Below are positions 16,638 to 25,651 of a DNA stretch of 64,000 nt, piece after piece (within the stretch, counting starts at the first letter, position 1; the number at the start of each line of letters is the position of its first letter). The notes beneath the pieces are model-generated. The model ran no database searches. It was not told where the DNA came from and saw only the letters and a program-made list of their open reading frames with translations. The position numbers and the translations under genes were made by a program. Source of the DNA: Parendozoicomonas haliclonae (lineage in GTDB: Bacteria; Pseudomonadota; Gammaproteobacteria; Pseudomonadales; Endozoicomonadaceae). The stretch lies in contig NZ_FWPT01000002.1 of assembly GCF_900174585.1 (NCBI RefSeq), forward strand, positions 558,001-622,000, written 5' to 3'.

Positions 16638-17690
16638 ATGGAAAACGAATCCAGTAATAACAGCGTTGAAGGCAAGCTGGCCGACAGAAATGTTTCTGTG
16701 ACCAGTGAACGTCTCGAAGCCCTGCTGAACAAAAGCCGCAAGAATGAACGTATTCATGTGGGCGAACAGTTCGATGGCCTGCAGCGTTTTGACCTGACCA
16801 ATCCGGATTACAAAATCCATGATCTGGTTCCCACCCTCTCGGTGTTGTACAAACGTTTCGCCCAGCTTCTCAAGTTCAGTCTCTACAACCAGTTTCGTAA
16901 TAATCCGGAAGTCGAATTCACCGGAGTGGACTCCGTTAAGTTCGTAAAATTTGATACCGAATCACCGGATAACAGCCTTCATATTTTTAAAGTGAATTCG
17001 CTTAAGTCCGTGGGTTTTGTCACCGTCAGCAATCAGCTGATTGGCGCACTGATTGACCTGTTCTTTGGAGGTTCCGGCAAGACCGAGATCGATGCCGCCA
17101 GAGAGATGTCCACCACAGAGAAACGGATGCTGAACAAGTTTCTCAATGCAGCCATGGAGAACCTGCAGGAAACCTGGGAAAGCATTCTGCCCTTTGATGT
17201 AGAGTTGCAGACGGATCAGTCCACACCCATCTCAACTCTGTTTACCAATGATACCGAGCTGTTGCTGGTCAGCCGCTTCAAGATTTCCATGGCTGACACA
17301 GAAGGAACGCTGGAAATCGTTCTTCCCTACAAATCCCTTGAACCGATTCGTGAGCGAATTCAGGCCTACCGCCATACCGATCAGGATCCGCACTGGGAAA
17401 ACAATCTGCGTGGCAATGTGCTGATGGCGCCGGTCGAGATCAGCGCCACCATGTGTCAGGTGGATCTGATGCTGAAAGATATTCTCGGGCTGAAATCCGG
17501 AGACATTATTCAAACCAATATTCCCGGTCAGGTCACCGTGAAGGTGTCTGGCCTGCCCTGCCTTAAAGCTACGGTCTGCACGATTGATGACAGTCTGGCA
17601 CTGAAGATTGTCCGCCGCCTGAAACCCGGCAGTCATGAACGGTCTTATAAATCCAAATCCCCTCTTCATTTTGATGGAGAGCAGAATTGA
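16638..17690 (+). CDS. fliM: Flagellar motor switch protein FliM (divergent N-terminus)
   Basis: I start at the ATG at 16638 (MENESSNNSV), preceded by GGAAAGG, giving 350 residues; an in-frame ATG at 16539 adds 33 residues with no FliM character. The core FliM domain (about 48-240) is clear: FDLTNPDYKIHDLVPTLSVL, LIGALIDLFFGGSGK and LPYKSLEPIRERIQAY. A SpoA domain follows at about 255-325. The usual N-terminal CheY-binding peptide (SQxEIDALL) is not at the extreme N-terminus; the nearest match is TSERLEALLN at residues 22-31. It forms the C ring with FliN and FliG. The gene overlaps the fliN frame at its end. Confidence 0.9.
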   Translation: MENESSNNSVEGKLADRNVSVTSERLEALLNKSRKNERIHVGEQFDGLQRFDLTNPDYKIHDLVPTLSVLYKRFAQLLKFSLYNQFRNNPEVEFTGVDSVKFVKFDTESPDNSLHIFKVNSLKSVGFVTVSNQLIGALIDLFFGGSGKTEIDAAREMSTTEKRMLNKFLNAAMENLQETWESILPFDVELQTDQSTPISTLFTNDTELLLVSRFKISMADTEGTLEIVLPYKSLEPIRERIQAYRHTDQDPHWENNLRGNVLMAPVEISATMCQVDLMLKDILGLKSGDIIQTNIPGQVTVKVSGLPCLKATVCTIDDSLALKIVRRLKPGSHERSYKSKSPLHFDGEQN

Positions 17691-17704
17691 GCGAGGAGAA
17701 TGGC

Positions 17705-18097
17705 ATGAGTGAGGAGAACAATCCGTCCCCCAGCGACCAGCCTGCCCCTGAGGGGAATGAGCAGATAAAAGATGTGGGGGTAGAAGAGCTGGCGAAAGCC
17801 CATGAAGGCGGTACCAGCTCGGTAAAAGAGAGTGGCGCACCGGACCTTGGTTTGCTGCTCGATATTCCAGTCACGCTATCTCTGGAGTTAGGAAGTACTC
17901 GCATCAATCTTGGTGATTTGTTGCGTTTGAATAAAGGGGCGATTGTTGAATTAGAAAAAGAAGCCTCCGAACCACTGGAAGTAAAAGTAAATGGAACGCT
18001 GATTGCCTATGCCGATGTGGTGGTTGTGAATGATCGTTATGGCATCCGCATGATTGATGTAATCAGTGAATCAGAAAGACTAAGGAAACTCTCTTGA
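17705..18097 (+). CDS. fliN: Flagellar motor switch protein FliN
   Basis: I start at the ATG at 17705, preceded at -6 by GAGGAG, giving 130 residues; a TTG at 17687 inside the fliM stop region is the alternative. An acidic, Pro-rich N-terminal arm of about 55 residues precedes the SpoA domain (LLDIPVTLSLELGSTRINLG, LLRLNKGAIVELEKEASEPL, VVVNDRYGIRMIDVI), the FliN signature. FliN forms the base of the C ring and binds FliH. Translation is coupled to fliO through a TGATG overlap. Confidence 0.93.
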   Translation: MSEENNPSPSDQPAPEGNEQIKDVGVEELAKAHEGGTSSVKESGAPDLGLLLDIPVTLSLELGSTRINLGDLLRLNKGAIVELEKEASEPLEVKVNGTLIAYADVVVVNDRYGIRMIDVISESERLRKLS

Positions 18098-18420
18098 TGG
18101 CAATGGATTACTTTTTACAAATTGGCCTGCCGCTGATTGGCATTGTCGGTTTGATTCTTGTTCTTGGTGTTCTTGGAAAGCGTTTAAATCTGGCCAAACC
18201 TTTAGGGAGTGGCCCTATTAAAGTGATGGCCAGTGTTCCGGTTTCCAATCAGGTGAAGCTTTGCCTGATTGAAGTTGGCGGCCAGCAAATGTTAATCAGT
18301 GTTTCCGGTCAGCAGACCAACTGCCTGCATACCCTGCCTGAACGTGTGCCACAAAGTGAGTCTGGCACACCTGATTTCTCTCGCTACATGCAGAACCTGC
18401 TCAGCCGGAACGATCAGTAA
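18097..18420 (+). CDS. fliO: Flagellar biosynthesis protein FliO
   Basis: The product has 107 residues from the ATG at 18097, which overlaps the fliN stop (TGATG). One membrane segment at about residues 7-27 (LPLIGIVGLILVLGVLG) is followed by a small cytoplasmic domain with the FliO/YscJ-like pattern GSGPIKVMASVPVSNQVKLC. FliO helps assemble FliP into the export gate. Classical lateral systems often lack it. It overlaps fliP by the TAATG junction. Confidence 0.88.
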   Translation: MAMDYFLQIGLPLIGIVGLILVLGVLGKRLNLAKPLGSGPIKVMASVPVSNQVKLCLIEVGGQQMLISVSGQQTNCLHTLPERVPQSESGTPDFSRYMQNLLSRNDQ

Positions 18421-19160
18421 TGCGTACACTGGGTTACGTTTTTACTCTCGCCCTACTTATTGGATCGCAAGCGATCCATGCTGCACCGCAGGGGATGGAT
18501 GTTCTGACCATAACTCAGGATGGCAACAGCGAGCAGTACAGCGTAACCCTGCAAGTACTGTTGTTAATGACAGCACTGAGCTTCCTGCCCGCAGCTCTTC
18601 TTATGCTGACCAGCTTTACCCGCATCATTATTGTTCTTGCCATACTCCGGCAAGCTCTTGGACTACAGCAAACACCACCAACCAGGGTGCTGATAGGAAT
18701 AGCCCTGGCCTTAACCCTGCTGATTATGACTCCGGTTTTTGAAAATATTTATGCGGCAGCCATCACGCCTTACCTGAACGAGCAGCTCAGCCTGATGGAC
18801 ACGCTAAAGATCGCCTCCAAACCAATAAAAGAGTTTATGCTCGCCAATACCCGCACCACGGATATCGAGCAGTTTCTGGCAATTGCCAATATGCAGCCCC
18901 CGGCTACCCCAGAGGATTTGTCCTTTTCTATCCTGATCCCGTCTTTTATCACCAGCGAGCTGAAAACCGCTTTTCAGATCGGTTTTATTATCTATCTGCC
19001 CTTTCTGGTGATTGATCTGGTGGTGGCCAGTGTTCTTATGGCGATGGGTATGATTATGCTCTCCCCACAGATGATTTCCCTGCCCTTTAAGCTGATGTTG
19101 TTTGTTCTAGTGGATGGCTGGGCCCTGACCATGGGTACATTAGCCAGTAGTTTCTTTTAG
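18420..19160 (+). CDS. fliP: Flagellar export gate protein FliP
   Basis: The product has 246 residues, the usual length. A cleavable signal peptide (to about residue 21) and four membrane segments are visible. Motifs include SFTRIIIVLAILRQALGLQQ, the GIALALTLLIMTPVF segment and MMLSPQMISLPFKLMLFVLV near the C-terminus. FliP is the main ring of the export gate with FliQ and FliR. It is the last flagellar gene here. fliQ and fliR lie upstream of flhA in this cluster instead of following fliP. Confidence 0.95.
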   Translation: MRTLGYVFTLALLIGSQAIHAAPQGMDVLTITQDGNSEQYSVTLQVLLLMTALSFLPAALLMLTSFTRIIIVLAILRQALGLQQTPPTRVLIGIALALTLLIMTPVFENIYAAAITPYLNEQLSLMDTLKIASKPIKEFMLANTRTTDIEQFLAIANMQPPATPEDLSFSILIPSFITSELKTAFQIGFIIYLPFLVIDLVVASVLMAMGMIMLSPQMISLPFKLMLFVLVDGWALTMGTLASSFF

Positions 19161-19582
19161 CCTCTCTCAGCTTTATTTATTGTCGATGTTTTATTGAATA
19201 GCGAGCCTTCTTTACAGCCCAAGTCTTACCTTATTCCCCCATTCCCTGCATAGTCATACCGCACTGAATTCCCCAACCTCATTCCCCCTGATCCTTTTCA
19301 AACGCACACGTACGCCTTATGAATACCTCCAAACAAAGCAAAGTCATGCGTCAATCATCAGCCCGACAACAAGAATTACCATGAAGAACCAACCATAATC
19401 GGAAATAAAGATGTGAGTTAAATAATCAGCGCCTGATTATTTAATTTCCTGAAAACTAAATTTTCTTACCTGTAATTTTCAGAGGAAGCTTCTTATATTT
19501 ATTTTATACAACATAATTTTCGGCAAAACCGGACAGAGAATTAACTGCGCTGTCGCCCGGCTTCAAAAGCAGAGAACAAGAA
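19161..19582. other. Intergenic region without a gene (fliP to methylase-like gene)
   Basis: This 422-bp AT-rich stretch holds no convincing ORF. The only structure noticed is an interrupted inverted repeat CTGAAAA/TTTTCAG (about 19449-19482), which might end the fliP transcript. The promoter of the gene at 19583 must lie near the 3' end, but no clear -35/-10 pair is claimed. Confidence 0.6.
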
Positions 19583-21358
19583 ATGAGCAGAGATGTTATT
19601 GCGCGAATAATCCAGGATCTGGACAGCTCACAAGGCTGGTACATTTCAGCCGTTCTTCTGGCAGGTCAGATAAGCTGCTGGCTTAAACTCAAAAAATCTG
19701 AGCAACAGTCTGAGAGTCTCAGCTGCGTAAACCTGAAGACTGCCTTTCAAACCTTGATCGAAAGCTCTTCGGAAAGCAGCCAGTCACCGATTATTGAGAA
19801 GGTCTTTCAGGATGATCGGATCAGCAAGTTGCCAGAGCCTCTTGGCACTCAACTTATCGAAAGCCTGATAGAGGCGGATCAGCGAGGCCTGCTCAACTAT
19901 TCCGAGATTCCCAAAGCTCTGGCCGAGCAGTTGAACCATTGTCAGGACGATCAGCGTCCCTGGGTACTCCCGGATGAGGTTGCCAGGTTAATGCTCTCCC
20001 TGCTTGAGAGACCAAAAGGAAGCTCCCTTTACTGCCCTTTTTCCCAAAGTGTCACGTTGCTTGCAGCGGCAGGAGCAAGACAGACTACTCTGGAGTTCTG
20101 CGACAGCAACCTATTAGCGAGTATCAGCTTGCTACTGGGAGACAACACCTACACGCAATCCTTTACCGATCCATTGAAACAACCCGCCTATGTCGAACCC
20201 GGTGCGCTCCAACGTTTTGATTACAGTGCCTGCTGCACACCAACCAAACAACGCTACCGCGTTAACGATCTCAATGATCTTTATGGACGCTTTCCAGAAC
20301 AACCGTTGTATGGTGATGTTATTCATATCCGCCATCTTATGAGCCAGACACTTAAGCGCTCTGCCGTTGTCGTTTCATCAGCCATGCTGCAGCGCACCAA
20401 GGGTAAGGAGAAAGCCTTTAAGTACTGGCTGCTGGAGAATGGTTTTGTGCGAGCGATTATTAAACTGCCATCATGCTGTATCCCCGGCTATCGCAATACC
20501 GCCAGTCTGTTGGTTCTGGACCGGCAGGAGAAAAACGACAAGGTTATATTGTTTGATGCCAGCAAGGCTTACTTTCATCAATCAGGTAAAAATGGCCTGC
20601 AGGTCTTACGCAATGCCGACGCTATAGTGGAGGCTTTATGTAATAACAGTGCAGAAAAAGCCAGCAAAGACAGCCCCAATAAAATAACCGTGTCGGTCGC
20701 CGAGATTATCGAAAACGATACCAACCTTGATATCAGCCGCTATAGACAAACAAATAATCAAAAAGCGTCAGGCGGGCGACAAACCTTACCGCTGTTTGAA
20801 GTCGCAGAATTGATTCGGGCTCAGGCTCTACCGCAAAGCTCTGGCTCACCCGCCAGACATTTTTTGGAAGCAGCACCTGCTGATATCACTTTATCGGGAG
20901 AGGTTATGCATCCTGATAAGGCTCTCGCGGTAAGTTCCCAATCTCTTCCTCGTGCACTGAGCCAGAAGCTCAAAGCCGGAGATATCGTACTGACTATTAA
21001 AGGAAACACCGGGAAGGTAGGGCTGGTGCCGTCTATCTGTGGCGATAACTGGGTGGCCGGTCAGGCCTTTCAGATTATTCGACTCCGACCCGACTCGCCA
21101 ATAAAAGACTCCCGCATTCTATTTCAGTATCTGACGTCAGAAGCCGGTCAGCACTATCTTAATTCCATTCGTTCAGGAACCAGTGTCGCCTTCCTGCAGA
21201 CCCGGGATATTCAACAAATGCCGATCCCGATGATGACCAGTGAAGAACAGAGTCTGGCATTACAATCCTGGCAGGAGATTAAAAAAATCCATGCCGAGAT
21301 TGCGTTGCTCAGAGAGAAGATCGACCAACAGCACAATGCACTATGGATAAGCGACTAA
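19583..21358 (+). CDS. HsdM-HsdS-like fusion protein, methylase motifs lost
   Basis: The product has 591 residues. Residues about 120-345 align with type I DNA methylase subunits: YWLLENGFVRAIIKLPSC and TASLLVLDRQEKNDKVILFD match HsdM. However, the SAM-binding site expected as DPxxGSG reads SLYCPFSQS (148-156) and the catalytic NPPF reads CCTPTK (217-222). Residues about 400-590 look like an HsdS target-recognition domain (LKAGDIVLTIKGNTGKVGLV, QYLTSEAGQHYLNSIRSGTS) with a C-terminal coiled coil. No hsdR is near. It is probably a catalytically inactive DNA-binding relative; its role is unknown. Its stop abuts the gspM stop with no gap. Confidence 0.7.
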   Translation: MSRDVIARIIQDLDSSQGWYISAVLLAGQISCWLKLKKSEQQSESLSCVNLKTAFQTLIESSSESSQSPIIEKVFQDDRISKLPEPLGTQLIESLIEADQRGLLNYSEIPKALAEQLNHCQDDQRPWVLPDEVARLMLSLLERPKGSSLYCPFSQSVTLLAAAGARQTTLEFCDSNLLASISLLLGDNTYTQSFTDPLKQPAYVEPGALQRFDYSACCTPTKQRYRVNDLNDLYGRFPEQPLYGDVIHIRHLMSQTLKRSAVVVSSAMLQRTKGKEKAFKYWLLENGFVRAIIKLPSCCIPGYRNTASLLVLDRQEKNDKVILFDASKAYFHQSGKNGLQVLRNADAIVEALCNNSAEKASKDSPNKITVSVAEIIENDTNLDISRYRQTNNQKASGGRQTLPLFEVAELIRAQALPQSSGSPARHFLEAAPADITLSGEVMHPDKALAVSSQSLPRALSQKLKAGDIVLTIKGNTGKVGLVPSICGDNWVAGQAFQIIRLRPDSPIKDSRILFQYLTSEAGQHYLNSIRSGTSVAFLQTRDIQQMPIPMMTSEEQSLALQSWQEIKKIHAEIALLREKIDQQHNALWISD

Positions 21359-21892
21359 TTATAAACGTGTCAGTTCTAACCGCTTAATCGAAACAACCCC
21401 GGACTGTTGGGCTTTTTCCAGCTGCACCCGATCGGCAGTGACTTGATACTCCTTCTCCAGACTGTCCAACCAGACCATAACCCGCGTGAAAGGTGCATCT
21501 GCCAGAGTTACCTGCACACCATTGCCACTGCTGCGCAGACTTTTGATCACCAGCTTATGCTGACCGGCAGACTGGTTAACGACACGATTCAATGGCTGAT
21601 GGGAGCCTTTCGGTACGCTATTTCCTGAAACTTGTCCCGAAGCCTTCAGTTCACTGATTTGGGTCGCCATGGTCTCAACCCGAGCCAACATTTGCTGACT
21701 GTTACCAACCTGCTCCTCAAGCTGCGCCCGTTGGGCTTTGATCGGCTGGATAATTCCCATCCAAATAATCCAGATGGTGATCACCGGCCCCAACAGAACG
21801 CATAGATGCTTTTCCCGCTCAGATAGGGTATTCCAATACTGAAGCCCACGGCTGCGCCATTCCTGAAGGCGGCTTGCTACATTGCTGCTCAT
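21359..21892 (-). CDS. gspM: Type II secretion protein GspM
   Basis: The product has 177 residues with a cytoplasmic N-terminus, one membrane segment (about 29-47, LCVLLGPVITIWIIWMG), a coiled-coil stretch and a ferredoxin-like C-terminal domain, the GspM layout. It stabilises GspL in the inner-membrane platform. It overlaps gspL by ATGA and is the last gene of gspC-M. No gspN follows; the next gene is convergent. Confidence 0.9.
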   Translation of the reverse strand: MSSNVASRLQEWRSRGLQYWNTLSEREKHLCVLLGPVITIWIIWMGIIQPIKAQRAQLEEQVGNSQQMLARVETMATQISELKASGQVSGNSVPKGSHQPLNRVVNQSAGQHKLVIKSLRSSGNGVQVTLADAPFTRVMVWLDSLEKEYQVTADRVQLEKAQQSGVVSIKRLELTRL

Positions 21893-23061
21893 GATGCCAC
21901 AGTTCCCTTATTCACCCCCTGAATCACCACCACTCCTTTTGCAGAACCAGACCGGCCTGATGCTTTATCAGCTGGCTGCTGCTCAACACTATCAATCGAT
22001 ACTTTCAACGCGACTGGAACAGCGTCACGGAAAAGATTAAAAGCCTCAAAGTTTCGGGCTTCTGCAGTAATTCGCAATTCTTTACGGCTCTGTTGATAGT
22101 CCATGCTGATCACAGTGATACCGGAAGCTTTAGCAAAAGCCGGTGCCAGTGTATCCAGAATAGAAGGCATGGAGAGCTGTTCTGAAGCCTGACCAGAGTT
22201 CAAGCTATCCAGCTTTTGCTGCATCTGGGATTCAAGACGAACAATGCGCTCCCCAGGAAAGAGTTGCTGATAGATAGAGCGTGCCTGTTCGTGTAGCTGT
22301 CGGTTTTGCTCTTCAAGGTTGACGTTATGCAATAGCCCCTGGGTGATAAAAGTGCCAAGGGTTACAAATGCCAAAACAGCTGCTGTCCGCCAGACTCTTA
22401 TTTGTTTCAGTGACCGGGATTGCGGCTGCCATTGCCCCTGCAACACATTCACCGGAGACTCACAGGCCTGTTGATAAAGCGGTCGCAGTGAGTCGAGCTT
22501 GTTATGAGCGACCGGACGGTCCTGCGGATTGATGCTTTGCAGATACAGGGAAACCCAGTCCTGTTCACAGACACCGGCTTCATAACGTCCGCTGCGCACC
22601 AGACATTTATTATCCAGCTCGGCAACCTGAATAGCGGGCTCTTCATCATCCACCCAAGGCAGTGCCAGAACGTCAGGTAACCACTGTTTTGCTTCCAGAC
22701 CGGCATCAGTCAGCCACTGCCTCCAGAGCTGCATTTTGTGCTCGGCAATACAGGCCAGAGAAACAATTCCATTCTGGTGATTCAGAACCGCCAAATGCAG
22801 CTGCTCCACATCCTCCGCCATATCGTCTTCAATACGCCAACGCAGTGATTTCAATACCGCGGATGAAATGCGACCTGTTTGTTCCAACTGGTGCAAGGCG
22901 ACCGATTCACCGGGAATCAAAACGATGCAGTTCAGGCCGGAAAAGCGTTGAGCCAATTCCGGCAGGTTTTCAAGCGTTCCCCGCCCCTGCTCTTTGGCCG
23001 TGCACCAGTAAACCGGCTCATCTGCCGAGGAAGGCAGCCTCAGAACCAGACTATTAGCCAT
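21889..23061 (-). CDS. gspL: Type II secretion protein GspL
   Basis: I start at the ATG at 23061, preceded by ACAGGTG; a GTG at 23070 is the alternative. The product has 390 residues. The cytoplasmic actin-like domain (about 1-210), a membrane segment (about 227-247, AAVLAFVTLGTFITQGL) and a periplasmic GspL_C ferredoxin-like domain follow the family pattern. GspL binds the ATPase GspE and connects it to GspM and GspF. It is coupled to gspM by an ATGA overlap. Confidence 0.9.
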   Translation of the reverse strand: MANSLVLRLPSSADEPVYWCTAKEQGRGTLENLPELAQRFSGLNCIVLIPGESVALHQLEQTGRISSAVLKSLRWRIEDDMAEDVEQLHLAVLNHQNGIVSLACIAEHKMQLWRQWLTDAGLEAKQWLPDVLALPWVDDEEPAIQVAELDNKCLVRSGRYEAGVCEQDWVSLYLQSINPQDRPVAHNKLDSLRPLYQQACESPVNVLQGQWQPQSRSLKQIRVWRTAAVLAFVTLGTFITQGLLHNVNLEEQNRQLHEQARSIYQQLFPGERIVRLESQMQQKLDSLNSGQASEQLSMPSILDTLAPAFAKASGITVISMDYQQSRKELRITAEARNFEAFNLFRDAVPVALKVSIDSVEQQPADKASGRSGSAKGVVVIQGVNKGTVAS

Positions 23062-23101
23062 AGACTGCACCTGTCTTCATTATTTTTATTTCAGACATCA
23101 T

Positions 23102-24073
23102 CTAGAATGCTGCCCCATATTTTCTTGAAATCACCTGCAGGCTCTCTTTATCTTTGCGCTGCAGCAGACTCACCAGTCCCGCCTCAGCATCGAGATAACG
23201 CACTCTGGCTTTCACCTGAAAGTATTTACTCTCTGTCGTCAGGATCAGGGAAACAGCCCCATTAATTTCTTCTGAGGGGCGTGCTTCCAGCAAAAATTCA
23301 CTGACAGTTTCCCAACCGTCTGAAGGCCGGCGAGCAAGAATATCTTCGGCCTGCTCCAGAGACAGCTGCCCAATAAACGCAGCAGCCAATAACGCCGGCT
23401 TTTCTTTGGTAAGAGTATTCACATTCAGCAGCAGATCATCTTCCGGCAGCGCACAGAGATACGGCATTATGGTGCGGGCTATCTCGGCATTCACACCATC
23501 GACCGCCCGCCACTCGCTGATATCGCGCATCGGTGCACGACCGGCCAGATAAGGCATGGGGCGAGCCAGATAGGTACTGTCGCCGTACTGAACATCCTTT
23601 TGCCCGCTATACACCCAATCCCGTGAAGCCCGGGCAATACGCTGAGCACGGAAGGTATCAACCTCCAGCACTTCCATCAGGCTGATAAACACCTCCAGCG
23701 GGTAGGTCGCCTGCTCCTTAGTCATATCGTCAACAGCCAGTGCATTGATGTTGAAGCAGCTGCGGGCATCGGTAATTTCTCCAGCAATCTGTCCCTGCTC
23801 AACCGGAAAGATCATGCCGCTACGCGCCCAAGCCTGCCCAGCATGTATCACCTTGTCATCGTCTTCAAAAGTCTGTTCCAGAACCTGAATCGCCAGCTCT
23901 TCCGCTGATCGTGCATACCACCGCGCCTGATCCATATTCTGGCCACTGCTGACGGTTCTGATCTGGTGACGAAAACCAAAGGTCAGCTCCGCTACCAACA
24001 GTGCCATCATGGCCACAACCAGCAGTACCGTGAGCAGCGCGACTCCGCGTTGCGCTGAGAGGCCTGTACTCAT
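23102..24073 (-). CDS. gspK: Type II secretion minor pseudopilin GspK
   Basis: The product has 323 residues, large for a pseudopilin as is normal for GspK. The prepilin site is RG-VALLTVLLVVAMMALL, lacking the Glu5 found in other pilins, a hallmark of GspK. The soluble part holds the expected alpha domain and the SCFNINALAV motif. GspK tops the pseudopilus with GspI and GspJ. ATG overlaps the gspJ stop (ATGA). Confidence 0.93.
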   Translation of the reverse strand: MSTGLSAQRGVALLTVLLVVAMMALLVAELTFGFRHQIRTVSSGQNMDQARWYARSAEELAIQVLEQTFEDDDKVIHAGQAWARSGMIFPVEQGQIAGEITDARSCFNINALAVDDMTKEQATYPLEVFISLMEVLEVDTFRAQRIARASRDWVYSGQKDVQYGDSTYLARPMPYLAGRAPMRDISEWRAVDGVNAEIARTIMPYLCALPEDDLLLNVNTLTKEKPALLAAAFIGQLSLEQAEDILARRPSDGWETVSEFLLEARPSEEINGAVSLILTTESKYFQVKARVRYLDAEAGLVSLLQRKDKESLQVISRKYGAAF

Positions 24074-24690
24074 AATGCGGCTTCCCAGGCAGAGGCGATG
24101 GAAAACACACGTTCAATCTGGCCAATACCAGATAGCTTCATCCTTACCATGACACCGTCCGGTAAAATATCTTCACTATCTTGAGAATCTTGCCAGCGTC
24201 CATTGCGATAAAACCGAAACTCCAAACCGTTCACACCTTCCAGCAACAACTGCACTTCTGGTTCGGTGTTCTCAACCGGATCCAGTGTGTAGTGGAAAAG
24301 CCGTTCCAGCCGATCGCCTTGCACCCTGTACGCCACCTTCTGATTTTCCGAGCGGGGCAGCCGTTGTTCGGGATTGCGCCAATGGCCCCGGGTAAAGCTG
24401 ATGCCTTCATCATCCGAACCATTCATCCCGTCCTCGGAGAACAAACTCTGCTGAGTTAAACGACCATCCATGCGTAGGCCACGATCAACGATATGTCGAA
24501 AGTCCTGCTCAATAACCAGCATGGCAAGATTCACATTTTGCATCCGCTTCTGAATATCAACCGTAACAGCACGGGCATCCCTGACACCCGCCATCAGCTG
24601 ATAAGCCCCGAGCCCCACCATGGCAAAGATGGCGATGGCTACCAGCATTTCCAACAGCGTAAATCCATGAACACGAGACCTGCGATTCAT
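24070..24690 (-). CDS. gspJ: Type II secretion minor pseudopilin GspJ
   Basis: The start at the ATG at 24690 (MNRRSRVHGFTLLEMLVAIA) is supported by GGTGA at -7; a GTG at 24699 overlapping gspI is also possible. The product has 206 residues with a prepilin site HG-FTLLEMLVAIAIFAMVG including Glu5, then a beta-rich soluble domain. It forms the tip complex with GspI and GspK and is exported to the inner membrane for cleavage by the prepilin peptidase, which is not encoded here. Confidence 0.92.
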   Translation of the reverse strand: MNRRSRVHGFTLLEMLVAIAIFAMVGLGAYQLMAGVRDARAVTVDIQKRMQNVNLAMLVIEQDFRHIVDRGLRMDGRLTQQSLFSEDGMNGSDDEGISFTRGHWRNPEQRLPRSENQKVAYRVQGDRLERLFHYTLDPVENTEPEVQLLLEGVNGLEFRFYRNGRWQDSQDSEDILPDGVMVRMKLSGIGQIERVFSIASAWEAAL

Positions 24691-24695
24691 CGGTA

Positions 24696-25082
24696 TCACC
24701 GCCGATACATATAACTTTGCAGGCTTGCCAAAACCGGTGCCTGTGAATTGTTATTGGAGGCAGCTAACGCACGCACCTCGACCTCAATCATACGAAAGTC
24801 ATCGTTACCGGTTTCAACGCTACGTCTGCGCACCTGCCATTCACTGTCACCCTGCATCCGGGAGTGTTTGCTCCACTCACGCCCTGGCCAGCGCCCTTCA
24901 AGATGAATCTGCTCCATCTCGTTATCCGCCACCCAGCGGGCCAGTGTTGTCTGTTGCAGGGTATGGGTATTGGCCATATTTTCCCGCACCGTCTGCATCA
25001 CCGGAATGCCGACCAAGGCCAGCACAGCCAGCGCTAACAGCACTTCCAGCAGAGTAAAACCTTTGGCAGTGGCGCGATTCAT
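24696..25082 (-). CDS. gspI: Type II secretion minor pseudopilin GspI
   Basis: The product has 128 residues, family length. Prepilin processing site KG-FTLLEVLLALAVLALVG with Glu5 is followed by VADNEMEQIHLEGRWP and the short C-terminal fold of GspI. It nucleates the tip complex. The start overlaps the gspH stop by ATGA. Confidence 0.93.
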   Translation of the reverse strand: MNRATAKGFTLLEVLLALAVLALVGIPVMQTVRENMANTHTLQQTTLARWVADNEMEQIHLEGRWPGREWSKHSRMQGDSEWQVRRRSVETGNDDFRMIEVEVRALAASNNNSQAPVLASLQSYMYRR

Positions 25083-25639
25083 GATTCCATCTCCGCCACA
25101 CGCGGGTCCTGAACGCGGATATTGCCCATCTCTGTCAGTACAACCAACAGGGTATGGCCCGAAGCCTGAATAGAAACCTGGCCGGGCGAAATTTCACCAG
25201 AAGACCAGAGGTAAATATCCGGTTTATTTTCAATGTCCGTTTCGCGGTCTTCGCTCTTCTCTTCCTGGGCCAGACTCTCCTGCCAGACACTTTCTCCCGG
25301 TTTGAAAGACAACTGCAGTCCATCGGGCATATCCCGTGATTGTAGGGTTCGGATCTTATCCACATCCTGCCATTCACCACTGCGGTAAAAGACAAAGCTA
25401 TAACCGTACTGCGTCAGCCGAATACCATAATCCCGCCCACTCACCAGAGCTTCACTGCGCGCCAAGGCCGCCACAGCAGCAAACTGCTCTGCCTGAGTTT
25501 CTGTCTGGCGACGGCTGTCCTTTGGCAGCACACTGCCTACAACATAAGATCCAGCCAGCCCGATTAGCAGCAGAACCAGCAGGATCTCCAACAGGGTAAA
25601 ACCTTGTTGTGGAACACGACGGAAGAAGTGCACAGACAA
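25079..25639 (-). CDS. gspH: Type II secretion minor pseudopilin GspH
   Basis: The product has 186 residues with prepilin site QG-FTLLEILLVLLLIGLAG and a soluble GspH domain (RSEALVSGRDYGIRLTQYGY). The start codon appears to be TTG at 25639, nine bases after AAGGA; a GTG at 25633 is possible. No ATG is available near the prepilin leader. It lies 12 bases after gspG. Confidence 0.9.
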   Translation of the reverse strand: MSVHFFRRVPQQGFTLLEILLVLLLIGLAGSYVVGSVLPKDSRRQTETQAEQFAAVAALARSEALVSGRDYGIRLTQYGYSFVFYRSGEWQDVDKIRTLQSRDMPDGLQLSFKPGESVWQESLAQEEKSEDRETDIENKPDIYLWSSGEISPGQVSIQASGHTLLVVLTEMGNIRVQDPRVAEMES

Positions 25640-25651
25640 GTCCGTCGGTCC

